Below are positions 45,201 to 57,226 of a stretch of 64,000 nt of DNA, in pieces. The first letter of the stretch is position 1. Every line of letters begins with the position of its first letter. Source of the DNA: Pohlia nutans (taxonomy: Eukaryota > Streptophyta > Bryopsida > Bryales > Mniaceae); assembly GCA_022496805.1 (NCBI GenBank), contig CM040096.1:11347501-11411500 (forward strand), read 5' to 3'. Both the position numbers and the translations under genes were made by a program. The notes beneath the pieces are model-generated. The model was not told the origin of the DNA. It did no database searches and worked only from the letters and a program-made list of their open reading frames with translations.

Positions 45201-48136
45201 ACCTTTACTGTCCTCCACCAGCCCTTTCTCTTCCAGCTCTTTAACCACACGTGGAATGTACTCATTGTAGAAACTCTCACCCTACAGTCAAAAGATCAAC
45301 TCGCTTATAGTGTGCCTCACACTTTTCACTGTCTTCCACAAGAATGCATGTAAAAACTAATGGCATTTTAGGACTCAGGAAGTACAAAAGTATAAATTCC
45401 AACCTTCTCTTCTAGACTGACGTCCAATCGTTTGTAGACTTGATCGTAGCTCTTTCGGCTCACATCACAGATTTTCGCCCAGGCTGCCCGGTAATTTGGA
45501 TCGCCTCCCTACGAAGTATGACATGGCACAAGGGCATATACTTTCATTAAAAACGGATACAAGTACGGGTCTTACGAAAACAGAGGGGTTTAGGGAAAAT
45601 ACGCTCTACTCCTACCAATACCAGGAGGCATCGCTACTACAATACCTGAAGAAGCACCACAGCTTTTTGAGCCTTATCTTTGAAATCTGGATCATCGTCA
45701 AACTTAATTTTTGCTTTCTTGTAAAAATCCTGCACAAGGTTAAAATATCCAAAACTTAGGACAAGGTATCTTACCACTGCAAAGAAAAAACAGGCTAAAA
45801 ATTCTCATTCATTTAGATTTTCACCTTAAGTTGGTAAGAAACAAATCAAGCGTGAAGTGAATCTCTAATAACGACGATTGCTTTCGCAAAGTTTCAAAGC
45901 ATATCAATAACGCGAGGAGAAAAGACCCCACAGTCAACAAACACCCTCGAAAAAAGGCTCTCAACGTTCGCTCACCTGCAAATCTCCAACGGCTTGATCT
46001 CCAATCTCCTCCCGGTTGGGAAACTCCTCGAAAAGATACTCGATCAACATCCCAAACTGGCATCAACATCCCCGACTCACTGCTTTTTTTAGAATACATG
46101 CCCGTTGTGTCGCTAATACCGTAGGTTAACCCTACACTTGAGGTGAACACCGCAGCAGTTCATGGCTTGCACATCCACACTCAACTCAATATTGCATGGT
46201 GTTGTGTATGTTCTCAAGTTCAATATCAGTCATGTACTCATCATCAAAGATTGTCATGTTATCCATAGAATTGAAGGACCCTTGTTTGAATGAGGTAATT
46301 ATTCAACATCGAAACGCTCAGATTGTGTGATTTTAGTACAAGATAGTAGAATCCAATTTTAAGAGTGTCCTGCTTTCAACATCTTCAAATTTTGAACGAA
46401 GAGTACATAGGTAACCTCAACTAAAAATGTGTGAATAAGCATATATGAACATTGTTCTTTATCTTACATTGGAATCGGAAAAGGGTTTTAATGCAATTTA
46501 GCATTCATTTTTTGAACTAAGTTTTGGATATTTCAACCTTGTGCTATTAAATATGAAAGTTTGATCATAAATGAACACCCCCACAGGCAACACGAGAATC
46601 TGGACACAAGCACGTCTACCGATGGAAAAAAAACTACCCACCTGAGTTCCCCAATCACCAACGTGGTTTCGCCGCAAAACATCCACACCACAGTACTCCA
46701 ACATCCGACACAGGCTGTCACCGATGATTGTGGACCTCAAGTGACCCACATGCATCTCCTTAGCGATGTTTGGAGATGAGAAATCTACCACCACCCGCTT
46801 GTATGACAGCACAGGAGCCCACGCGCCAACTCCTTGCAACAACAGCTGATGAAGTTTCTGAACAACACAGCACTCAAAATGAGTGCTCACGCAAACAAGC
46901 ACAAATCGATCCTTACAATCTGTCACTGGGAACCTTGTCCAACTCACTGGGAAGTAAAAATTACTGCCAAACTGCTGTTTATAACAAGTTTTGCAAGTGG
47001 TTGTTCAATTTAGCAAGTGATTACCAAGAATTTACTATCATTCTTGTACCCATTACTGCCTGGTAATATGGTCAGGGGTTCCCTGTGTACGTTGTAGTCA
47101 CACGCCATCCTTGACAAGAAATTTCACCAGAAAATAGGACGTTTGTTAATTTGATCATAAGTTCTCTCCACTGATTCACATTATTCTTTTCAACGAAATT
47201 ATCCTTGCAGAAATATGAATGGCATGTGAAACCTCCACACACCTTCTCGATCCATAGGTCGGAGAGCGAAATGTTGACAAAACCAGGCCCAGCAACAGAC
47301 ACGTTCTCCGTGAGTGACGACCGAGGAATATTGGCCGCCAGAGCCTGTCCAACGGCATTAGGGTTCGCGAACGGAGCACCCGAGCCTTTGATCTTCGACC
47401 ATATGCCCATGGCATTGTTACTGCCACAGCAATTTAACTAACAAATTAGTGAACTCTGCCTAGTACATCTTTTAACCCCTAAGCGTCTAAAACGCCCAAT
47501 ATGGCCATCATCTGCATCACTGAACTGTGCAATGAACGGTGGCATTTTCTCATTTTACCTCGGTTTTCTGATTGCAATACATTATTTTAAAGCTCTTGTT
47601 CTATACTACTACAAGATCAACAGTGTCGATCGTGTCAAACTGAAGTCATTTCACACAAACAGATGATTTGCAGCAGGGGGTCCAATTTTGCTACATTACA
47701 GAAAATACACAGTGGACGCTTAGAGGTTAAAGGCAGACTCTATCTACACAATTGAAAAGAGAAATTCCAGAATAACTCACCACTGGTAATCACCGTTGTT
47801 GGGATTTCCGCAGGCCGTCACTTGCGGCTCCACGCCTTCCGCGTCCGGCACAGTGGCGGCCAGTGCTCCCCTCATCAAATTCACCACTTGTTGCCGCACG
47901 CTACCGACACCGAGATCTTCCAAGTCCATGTCCACGTCCAAGTCCACGGCAGGAGCGGGACCTGCGACAGCACGTGCAGCAGCTGCCATGGGCTTGCTTG
48001 TGAAATTCGCGTAAGGAAGGCGAAGACGGATTGGGCGATGGAATGAAGAGCGTCGGGGCAGGGAGAGCGGGGGAAGAACCAGCAGCGGAGATAGACAATG
48101 TATCGCGAACCGGGTGCCGCTGCAATAAATCTCCAT
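42282..48136 (-). CDS. Arginyl-tRNA synthetase, 15 exons
   Basis: This class I synthetase charges tRNA-Arg. Exons (5' to 3' on the minus strand): 48136-47781, 47420-47243, 46857-46642, 46056-45976, 45729-45646, 45508-45404, 45281-45103, 44946-44862, 44547-44361, 44183-44114, 43990-43921, 43396-43307, 43194-43126, 42788-42690 and 42392-42282. All joins are GT-AG and keep frame, giving 659 residues. Seen: N-terminal tRNA-binding region ([12 protein letters not shown]), HIGH-type box [13 protein letters not shown] (about 214-217), [35 protein letters not shown] region as GKRFRTRS, anticodon-binding part from [10 protein letters not shown] to the end (GIKPMYRL). The first 49 residues are basic and hydroxylated, like an organelle leader. 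Met50 (47987-47989) begins [10 protein letters not shown] and gives a 610-residue cytosolic form. The gene appears intact. Confidence 0.93.
42928..42997. repeat. 25-bp hairpin in ArgRS intron 13
   Basis: The arms AGTGGAAATCATGTCCTATT(CCAGC) at 42928-42952 and the complement at 42973-42997 match at 23 of 25 positions around a 20-base loop. The size would suit a short small-RNA precursor, but a degenerate MITE is equally possible. Confidence 0.5.
47472..47730. mobile_element. TTAA MITE in ArgRS intron 1
   Basis: The ends TTAA-CCCCTAAGCGTC and GACGCTTAGAGG-TTAA pair with one mismatch. There are 251 bases between the TTAA sites. It occupies most of the 360-base first intron of the synthetase gene; splice sites at 47421 and 47780 are untouched. 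Confidence 0.85.
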
Positions 48137-49430
48137 CTCTTGGCGTGCTCGCCAAGCAAAACCCCCTCCCTACTTCAATCCTTAATTTGGCATCGTGAAT
48201 TCTGTGCCATGAGCTCACTGCAGCCAATGTATACATACATCGCACCTCCTCGTCCTCCTCTCAAACACACTCCTCCATCCAGCTCTTAAACCCCACGACC
48301 TACAAATTCCGCTATGCACAAACACTCAACCTCCTGAATTCAACAAACAGATCAAACTCGCTTTATTGCACAATCAGAATACAAGCTGCAGCGAGAATTA
48401 AGTAGGCGAGCTTTGCAGTGAGGATTCCAAATAATTCAAAAGTGGAGGTGATGCACAAGAAGCTCGGATCCACCGACTGCACCGATTGAGACGAGTAAAC
48501 AGTCGCTGAAATCGTGAGAATTTCCAGCAACAATAAGAAGAAGAGAAAAAAAGTGACGGAGAATCAATGGTGGTGATGGTCGTGGATTAGCTCGGAGCTC
48601 GGCCTGGCATTCCGTGCTTGGTTTGTTATCCAGTGGTTACTGGTCAGCAGAGTGAGTGCCGCTGTGAAACCTTCGGCGTCTAGCTGCGTTACCCTGCGGC
48701 AGTGTCGACGTTCCCAATGATGTTATCATGGCTGGTTTACATGGGACTGAGTTCAAGACCAATGATTTTTGTTGCTAATTTTAGCCAAATTGCTACATAA
48801 ATTTTGGGCTGGTTAATTGATACAAAGGATTTTTGAAAAAAATAAAAGAAATAATAGCTAGATTTCCTACATGAAATCAAGATGTGTAGCCTCTTTAAAT
48901 CTAGGTACCATCGAGGTATTACCTAAGTAGAATATGTGTATTATCCTCATATTACCTTTATATTAATATGAAAAGAGCATCCAAGGAGCGTGGATTACAT
49001 AGCATAATAGAGCAATGGGAGCTAACACCCTTTTGTAATGAAACCACAATCTAGTTACAATTAGAAACTAAGTTTACGTGGTAATGACAGAGTAGTCCCA
49101 AAATTCATAGAATACAAATGACATTCCTTCTTTACTTAGAAAAGTGGATCCAAGTGAAGATTCTCTTTCGATCCCCTTTTCAAAAGAATGCTCCATTGCA
49201 CTGCTCTATTGTGCTATGTAGCAAAAATGCTAAACTGTCTCCTGACCAAAACAAAATATTAAAAAATACACTGTTCAAGACCCTATGACCGTTCGGACGC
49301 CTTGGATATACCCGAACTGCTGGCGAACATTCCCTGATGTGACCGGCTGAACCAGTTTCCTCCCCAGGCTCTCCTTTACTCGTCTTCTCCTTTACTCCTC
49401 TCTACTCTTCAGTTCTCCTCTCCTCCCGCT
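48137..49430. promoter_or_regulatory. Divergent promoter region ArgRS/SQD2
   Basis: About 1.3 kb separates the two start codons on opposite strands, so both promoters and 5' leaders must lie here. The ArgRS side (48137-48620) is GC-richer, with CT-rich leader-like DNA. The SQD2 side has a CT-rich leader directly before its ATG (CTCCTTTACTCCTCTCTACT). No clear TATA box was chosen. The TIR element at 48996-49220 lies between. Confidence 0.5.
48996..49220. mobile_element. TIR element between ArgRS and SQD2
   Basis: The ends TACATAGCATAATAGAGCAA(TGG) and the complement of TCCATTGCACTGCTCTATTG(TGCTATGTA) pair with few mismatches. A relative lies at about 24540-24730. It is about 210 bases upstream of the SQD2 start codon, so it may contribute regulatory sequence. 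Confidence 0.7.
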
Positions 49431-52400
49431 ATGGCCTTGGTCCTCGCAGCTCCGTCGTGCGCCCTTGTGCCTGCTCCAAGCTCCTCTAGCAATGCTGCTG
49501 CTGCTTCCGCTTCCTCCAATTCGCCGGTTCTTGTTCCCGGAATTCAATGCAGAACAAGGCAGCCACGATTGCGCATTGGCGCCCCGTTGCGATGGAATTC
49601 CTCGCCGAAGTATGGATTGCTTTCGTCCGACAACAGTTGCAGCTACGGTATTTCTGGTGCGAAAGGGAAAGATCTCATGCAGGATAATTTTTTAGTGTCT
49701 GCCGCACGTTCGGCTGGTGAAGCTTTGTCTGAGCAGGAGGCGTTTGCCAAGGAGTGGGCTCACAAGCCGCGCCGCGTCGTTCTTTTCGTTGAGCCTTCTC
49801 CGTTTTCGTACGTTTTCGCCTTTCATGTCAACTTTATCGCTGGAGAAATTGCTGCTGTTAGATTATAAACTCTCCTTCTAGCTTCAGAAAATAATAAAAT
49901 ACATTTATATTGTTCGCTGGAGAAATTGGTGCTCATTAGATTATAAACTCTCCTTCTAGCTTCAGAAAAAAAAAAAAAAAATACATTTATATTGTTTGCT
50001 GGAGAAATTGTTGCTCATTAGATCATAATAGCTTCAGAAAAGAATAAAATACATTTATATGAGAAGTTTTTATTTCCTTGTAGAAGCCAAAGAATTCGAT
50101 TAATTAACTTTCTTAAGCAGTTGTAAGACACTCACCTTTCTCTACAATCAAAAAGGAAACACTGTAGATAGCAGTCGAAAAAGAAATCCTAAAAGGATTA
50201 GGATCACTGTAGAGAGTATGCACTTGTCGCTTCCCTATAGAAAATTAATTATCCAATCTGTAACGTCGGAATATGCTTACGATGGACCCTAGCAAGAATA
50301 ATTTGAACGAATAAACGGGGCTCTTGTCACTGGTGAGCGTGGTTTGTAAGAAGGCTGCTCTTACTCCTAACATTGCTGAATTTTGCAGTGAATCGAATTT
50401 TTAAAATTTTCATAAAGTAAATTTTGAACGTTATTTTCTGTTGAGTTTGGGAAAGTACAAAGTATTACGAAATGAAATGAAACCTAGGGGATCAAGAATT
50501 GAAGGTTTTTTTCGTTCTGAAATATCTTGAACTAGAAGATTTTTTTGAACGTTTTTCTGTGTAGTTTGGGACAAGCAGAAGCGTTATGAAGCCTAGGGAA
50601 TCAAGAATTGAAGTCCTCCTTTTTGTGCTGAAACTAATCTTGAACTAGAAGAATTTTTTGTCCTGATTGTTTGTCTAGTTTGTGATACAGGTATATCTCA
50701 GGTTACAAGAATCGTTACCAAAACTTTATCCGCTACTTACGTGAACTTGGAGACGAGGTACTTGCTCGCGCTTTGAATGTCTTGCTAGGCTATATCTCAA
50801 CTATCTACTTCATCATGGATGGGAAAATGAATGTCTTCAGGAACGTTTTGAGTTTGTCAGGATAGAATGTAAAACAGTTATGTGTGAAAGAGAGGTCGTG
50901 TTGTAAGAATTTCATCTGATTGATTAGATCTCTTATGTCCTTCATGAGGAGCACTACTGCATTCTGCTCACTCATTTGAAATCCAATCGTACTCTTCACT
51001 GCACTTTGAGCAGCTGCTTCAAACACAATCTCAGTCATTCTCTTTGCTTTTCCTTTTTTCTCCTTTGCAGGTCCTAGTTGTCACTACGCATCATGGTGTG
51101 CCTGAGGAATTTTATGGTGCAAAAGTCATTGGTTCCTGGAGGTAAACACCTGCTTCTTCAGTTTCCATTTGAATTTCTTTGTGTTAAGCTTGGTTCTCAA
51201 AAATTCTACTCAGATTGTGTTTGTCATGATTGCGAGACATTTGGCAGGCTCAGAGATGTCACACGTTAATGGTGAGCACTTGTGGTGTTTCTTTTTGGCA
51301 GTTTTCCCCTCCCTTTGTACCAGTCTGTTCCATTGTCGCTTGCGTTGAGCCCACGCATATACAAGGAGGTGAAGAACTTCAAGCCCGATATCATCCATGC
51401 GTCATCTCCTGGAGTTATGGTAAGTCTCCCCTGTTGCTTAGATTGTAATAATAGCGTGCATTCTGACCTCATCGTATTCCTATATATTCATTCGCCTTAT
51501 CTTTTCCCGGATATGAAACTTTCTTAAAGCCAATAGTGTGAAAGTACTTGCTCGAGTCCAGAGCAGAGTAGTTCTGCTCTTGAGTAACTGATATGAGCCT
51601 GTCAAAAACTGGTTTGATTCTAGCATACCGTTTATTTTAGTCTGGTAATTAAGAATCCCGGGATTGTACATTTCGCAGGTATTCGGAGCCCTTATCATAT
51701 CTAAGCTTGTCGGGGTTCCAGTTGTAATGGCCTATCACACACATGTTCCCATGTGAGTGATTGGCCCTCTAGAACTTATTTTTGGTTGAATTTCTGTCAT
51801 CCTTGTAATATAATTTTCAGATCTATTGAAATGTGTCTAATATCCAGAAGTCATCAATCCGCGTACTCATGCCTGACTTTCCTTGACTTGTACTTCATGG
51901 TCACTTTGTTCTGCAGGTATATTCCAAAGTACACCTTTAGTTGGCTCGTCAAGCCAATGTGGCTAATTATCAGTAAGTTTTATCTTTTTACCCTGCCATA
52001 CCTTCAGTTTTGTCAATTATCTGGCGTTGAAGAATTCGAAATTAAAGACTGTAACAAGAGGAAAGGCATTGAAAAGTTGTTTCTGTAACAGAAATTCTGC
52101 ACAGGGCAGCAGATTTAACATTAGTTATGTCTGTTGCACTTGGAAAGGAGTTAAGAGCTGCTGGAGCCTCCACTGGTAAGCTTTTGAACTGCTCCCTTTA
52201 ATGAATTTATTAGAAAACCTGAGCTTTCTTTGGTCACGATGAAACTCAATTTTTATTTTGTTAAGGATTTGGATTATTGTAGTGGTCATTAAGTTTGTCG
52301 TCAGGCGGATCCTAGTACATATTTCCTCAAGTGAAGTATTTGAAATATGTCGTGCGTAAAAATAGCTCCACTAACGAAGTATATTTGTGGATGCAGCTGA

Positions 52401-54265
52401 AAGGATCCGTATATGGCGGAGGGGTGTGGATTCGGATAGTTTCCATCCTCGGTTTAAGAGTGCGGAGATGCGTCACAAAATAACGTAAGTGTATATTTCT
52501 CTAGGAGATGAGAAACACGCCTCGCTTTTTCATAAGATCAATCCTTTACATAGACTAGGCTAACATGGTCACTTCGACAAGATGATGGCGGCCCATTGAG
52601 TCTCACTAGTGTTTGGGATCGTCCAAGTTTGTCTACATGCCATGTGCAAAGAAACATTCAGCGTCAATTAAATGGTGGAAGAGAAAGTCAACTGCAGTAA
52701 AGGAATATATTTCTCATGTTTTATATTATGATTTGTTCTTTGCAGTGATGGGAAGCCAGACACCCCTACAATTGTACATGTGGGTCGACTTGGGGTGGAG
52801 AAGAGTCTTGACTTCCTTGTACAGTGAGTTTCTTTATGTCAACATTTTGATATCCACACTGGCATACATAACATTCTTTAGCAGCTCCACTGTTCACCCT
52901 TGGGAATCAGCATCCCAGGCCAGAATCGTTGCAAGAATCGTAATCTTCTGGAGAATCAAAGCCATATTTAGTTAAAGATGGCTTGGCAGCTCAACAAACG
53001 TCTGTTTTTTTAATAGTTTCTACGTGTTTCCACATCATCAATTCCCTGTTCAGATGCTGATTCTCTGCACAAGCAAAAGGGTGTGCTGCAGTACTAGCTA
53101 AAGAATGTTATGTAGGCTTCGAACGATAATATGTGACTTTCGAGATCAATGTTGAGTGATGCAATATCGGATGATTTAGTACTGTACGATATTTTTCAAA
53201 AGATGATCTACTGAATTGTTTCTGATTTGTACCAGAGTCATGGAGAGAATTCCACAAGCAAGACTGGTCTTTGTGGGTGATGGACCTCACAGGTACGTCA
53301 GCTCTGATATTATCATCCTTCAATTTTATGGCAACTAAATGTTTTACATTTGGTACAATGATTTTTTCCAGTGTACATCCAGTAAGTCGATGATGGCATC
53401 CTTCTCATATCGTAACAATGACATGTGTTTCAACTTCCTGACCAGTCTGATTTTTGAATGAAATCTTGACCAAATTAGGCCGGCCTTGGAGAAAATGTTC
53501 GAGGGCAAAAACGTCCACTTCACAGGCATGCTGTCAGGCGAAGCGCTCTCTCAGGCTTATGCCAGCGGCGATATTTTTATCACACCATCCGAGACTGAAA
53601 CTCTAGGATTCGTCGTTTTAGAGGCTATGGCGTCTGGCATCCCAGTGGTATGTGCTAGAGCAGGTGGAATTCCGGACATTGTAAATCAGGATGGAGTGAC
53701 TGGCTTTCTATATACACCTGGAGACGTGGACGACTGCGTCAAGAAGTTGAACGCTCTTATAAATTCTCAAGATTTGCGAAATAGAATTGGCCAAGCAGGT
53801 GACATTCTGACGCAATCTTCTTTTTTTAAACCATGAATGCTTCTTGTTGCTAATTGGATGTACTAGATCTTGTAAAGTTTTGCATCATGAATTTGAGTCA
53901 GAAATGGAGAGATTGAATTCAGGTATCTTCAGTCTTACTGAAACAACGAATGCAAGGCTAGTCAGCAAGGCTAATCTCGTTTTCTCGATGAAGTCGATCA
54001 GCAACTATGGCACATACCTTTGTGGAGCGTAAACATGATCTTTAGATCACCTGTCAAACAGGTTGCTGGAATATGTTGGATTGACTTGGATTTCATCTGC
54101 CTTGCAGGTCGGGAAGAGGTGGAGAAATTCGATTGGCGAGCGAGCACGAGGCAAGTGCGGAATGAGGAATATAGTGCAGCCATATGGTTCTGGCGAAGAA
54201 GGAAGGAGCAACTGGCTAATCGCTTTTCAGGGTGGTTCAAGCGCCCCGAACCACTGGCATCTTGA
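49431..54265 (+). CDS. SQD2: Sulfoquinovosyl transferase SQD2, 12 exons
   Basis: This chloroplast glycosyltransferase (GT4) moves sulfoquinovose from UDP-sulfoquinovose to diacylglycerol, the last step of sulfolipid (SQDG) synthesis at the envelope. Exons: 49431-49807, 50691-50757, 51071-51141, 51302-51419, 51679-51752, 51917-51972, 52092-52175, 52397-52484, 52746-52823, 53236-53292, 53479-53798 and 54108-54265. All phases agree, giving 515 residues, about the usual length. Residues 1 to about 110 are a Ser/Ala-rich transit peptide. Then follow LFVEPSPFSYISGYKNRYQN, VVTTHHGVPEEFYGAKVIGS, PDIIHASSPGVM, AYHTHVPMYIPKYTFSWLVK, RRGVDSDSFHPRF, IVHVGRLGVEKSLDFL and the donor-site region SETETLGFVVLEAM (Glu-x7-Glu) with ARAGGIPDIV. 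The C-terminus is FDWRAST to EPLAS. No break is seen, so it should be functional. Confidence 0.95.
49839..50060. repeat. ~77-bp tandem repeat in SQD2 intron 1
   Basis: Three copies start GCTGGAGAAATTG at 49839, 49916 and 49998 (spacings 77 and 82) and each ends AATACATTTATAT. The second has an A15 expansion. The first copy begins about 30 bases inside the intron. Confidence 0.85.
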
Positions 54266-55187
54266 ATTGTTGTAAAGTATAATGAAATCTTTGGTTTTCC
54301 CATTTGCTCATCCATGTCAAAATCTCAGGAGCAGATTTAGAATGCCCTTGGAAAAAGATGAGTGTTAAATAAATAAAAACCGTGTGGAGTTAGATTGCAT
54401 GCAACAGTTAGGAGTCCAAAGAGGCAGTGATGCGATTCTTGTTACCTCATTGATTGATTAGGAATAGAAATTGTACATTTTGATGTTGATAAAGAAACGT
54501 TAAAGTGAAGGTTTATCAGGCTGTTCTAATCCGTCCTTAAGTGTGCGCAGATAGTCTATGCACCAGCTCCTAGCCATCATACAAAAAGAATGCCGTCATG
54601 CGACCATATTGTTAACAAGTCTACATTACCATAAAGTATATTTTCTATGTATTCTACATCAAACGTTTGGTGGTGCGTCATGGACTGTGGTAACAATGAC
54701 CATTGTGCTGAGTAGCCACAGGCCAAAGTACATTTCCTACACAATGACAATGCACTCCTAGACCTCCATGGATCATTGGGTCCATTGTTCCAAGCCTGAT
54801 GAAATTTTCTTCTTAAATATGCCAATCCACAATGTGCACTGTCATGCAAAAAGTGCACCTGGCCAAAGACCATCGTGAATAAAAAGTTTGTTGGGGCAGT
54901 TTGACTATAGGGAAAAATGCCTCACGGGAAAAATGCTCCTCATCCATAATCTTGTAGGACTTGAGTGTCTGAACTCAAAAGTGGATTATTGGATTACAAA
55001 TCAGCCACTGCTCTCTCTCCATCTGTCACTTGCACACCCAGCTTTCCATCACATGCCCAAGAAAGGGATCCTTTTGTCCTTTCCACATAGACCCCTCACA
55101 ATATTATCACTCTTTATTATCACTCTCCAATATCACAATATTGTGTACACATGTGATTGGATACTTTCCACATGCTAGCATAACATT
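54266..55187. other. SQD2 3' flank, no gene
   Basis: The first 100-200 bases are presumably the SQD2 3' UTR. No other coding exon, TIR pair or tandem array was recognised up to the repeat at 55188. Confidence 0.45.
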
Positions 55188-55475
55188 CAGTAGCCTTCCA
55201 AGAGGGTGCCTTTTAGTTTCATCCACCTTTATATATGGAGTGACTAGTGATTTGTAATTGAATGAATTATTGAATCAAATAAACAATTACAAAACATTGT
55301 TGAATTGTGATTGAATGAGTGCTTTCGATTATTGTTCACCATGGTTGATTGCTCTTGCTTAATGCCACGTGCCCCCATAGCTATTGATTTGATGTGGAAT
55401 ATCCCACATCATTTCATTGGGAGGATGAAATGATGTGGGATATTCCACATCATTCTGTTGGAGGGAGGCAGCACT
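55188..55475. repeat. Second copy of the 26725-27020 repeat
   Basis: The left part (AGTAGCCTTCCAAGAGGGTG) still matches the receptor-kinase tail, and the right part contains the perfect hairpin at 55391-55451. Same orientation as the first copy. There are no other kinase exons nearby, so the kinase tail travelled as part of a larger repeat. Confidence 0.75.
55391..55451. repeat. Perfect 27-bp hairpin
   Basis: Arms 55391-55417 and 55425-55451 are exact reverse complements with a 7-base loop TGGGAGG. Each arm contains a smaller near-palindrome, GATGTGG-AATAT-CCCACATC. The relative at about 26930-26997 keeps both arms with a longer spacer. Confidence 0.9.
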
Positions 55476-55664
55476 CACAGAGGTTACTGAATGTTATGAG
55501 GTTCTGAACTCATGTATGTTGGTTATCAAATGGGTTATATAAAAGAGTTTTAAGTGTGCTCCCAAATTTCCTAATTATGATACATTTAAATTTAACAAAA
55601 AAAAGAAAATTCGACAATTTTTTGTCAAAATCTTACTTGCTTTGGGTCCAAGTGAATTTTACAC

Positions 55665-56120
55665 TTAACCCCTAAGCGTCCCGGCGTCCATATTTTGGAC
55701 GTTTTTGAGGGACATTCAACTTCGAAGAGCTGTAACTTTTGCAAAACGTGTCCGATTTTGCTGAAATTTTGGAAAAACTCCCCGCATGATGTATGGAATG
55801 TGTGCCAAAAATTTCAGATCAATCCGAGATGAATTGAATTTTTGGTGATCACTTGAAAGTAGGTATCTTTTTCTTGGACAGTTCTGTGAATTTTGATGGC
55901 AGCAACTTCGGGGGCTTGTATCTCCTTCATCCCAGGTCCGTTTTCAATAAAACTTGTTGGGTTGAATTCCCCTTGAAGTCTAGTTATCATGGTAAACTTT
56001 TCATGTCAATCCATGTTGTTATGAATGTTTGGGAGTCATTTTAGTGAACGGGTCTAGTTTGAACACTATTTGCTTTTTGGTTCAAATGGGTCACTTTTCG
56101 GGCTACTTTTTGACATTGCA
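55665..56120. mobile_element. TTAA element, right end uncertain
   Basis: The left end TTAA-CCCCTAAGCGTCCCGGCG is followed by GTCCATATTTTGGACG, a short palindrome. The body matches 40055-40690 in reverse. The right terminus was not located; similarity fades near 56120, and another TIR element starts at 56465. Confidence 0.65.
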
Positions 56121-56464
56121 AGGCCATTTTAGGGCACATTAAATTTTTTCATGAGGCTTTTTTGGTACCAATGTGTTTATATGATGATTTTGAACTACTT
56201 TGTAGTTCAAAGTTTTTCATTTGAGTAATTTTGAAAATGAATTTCACCTCTAACTGTGTTGCTAGGATAATTTCAGCATCCTTTTTTAGCACTAAAACAC
56301 TATGATCTTGCAATCTATATGGCCAAATGACCCCAAAATTGATTCACATGATCTACAACATGTATGTTACAAGATTGTACGGTTGAGATTTCTATACCTC
56401 ATTTACATTTAGACCTATAACACATCAAAAGCGATGATGATTTTAAGCCCAAAAAAAGCTAGGG

Positions 56465-56782
56465 ACCCTTCATTAGGGGAAATGTGGGGTCCCTAAAAGG
56501 CAGCCCGGGTTAGATGAACAAGCTGCCCAAACACCCCTCCCATTGGTGAAGGTCGTTGCCCACTGACAGTGTCGGAAGCCGCAGTGCTGGCAGTGTTGGC
56601 AGTGCTGGCAGCGTTGGCAGTGTTGGCAGCGTCGATTGGTTCGACCCACGGAACTGCACTGTTGGCAGCGTCGTGGCACCATTGGTGCCAGCGGGGAAAA
56701 CGTGCGGGCACCACTGAAATTTCACTGCACGTGAGAAAACCAAAGGCCTTTTGGAGACCCCACCTTTCTCCTAATGAGGGGT
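56465..56782. mobile_element. TIR element with GC-rich core
   Basis: The ends ACCCTTCATTAGGGGAAATG(TGGGGTCCC) and the complement of GGGGTCTCCAAAAGG-type DNA at the right (CACCTTTCTCCTAATGAGGGGT) pair over about 35 bases. The core is much GC-richer than the flanks and contains a 9-base minisatellite. The family differs from the TTAA set. Confidence 0.65.
56581..56634. repeat. 9-bp minisatellite GCAGYGYTG x6
   Basis: Six consecutive units of GCAGTGCTG with C/T changes. On the minus strand they read as Cys-Gln-His-Cys repeats in one frame, which is a product of the repeat and not evidence of a gene. Confidence 0.9.
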
Positions 56783-57226
56783 TAAATTCTTTTGATGATA
56801 CAATATTTGTAATGTTGTACTACTTTTCTGTATTTTAGTTTATTTATATATAAAAAAACCCAAAAACTCATAGTACTCTCAATACTATCCCCAACTGCAA
56901 CAAACAGTACAGTCAATTGTTTCATGTTGTCATCCAACGGTCGTGGAGAGTGTGTGAGCGTGTATGCATAGCCTTCATTGTATAATAGGTTACTCCAGTG
57001 AATAATCATTTACATTCATTGCAAAGATGTCAAAACAAAAATATATGTCAAAATCCAAAATGAGATTTAAAATCAAGGTTCTCATGTTTAACACTATTTT
57101 CTAGCTTGGCATTGTATTAAATGTCTGACGTCAACTGTCTAATTAGACAAGTGTCAAAATGTCAAATATGTTAAACTTGAATGAAATATTCTCAAATATC
57201 CTAAAATATTCTAAAAATATGCTTGT

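Noticed and set aside
49431..49868. Stand-alone 145-residue protein
   Set aside because: The reading after 49807 runs into intron 1 of SQD2. Splicing at 49807/50691 restores the conserved family sequence.
56473..56743. Cys/His-rich zinc-knuckle-like ORFs
   Set aside because: Frames arise from a 9-base minisatellite; all three frames on the minus strand are open for the same reason.
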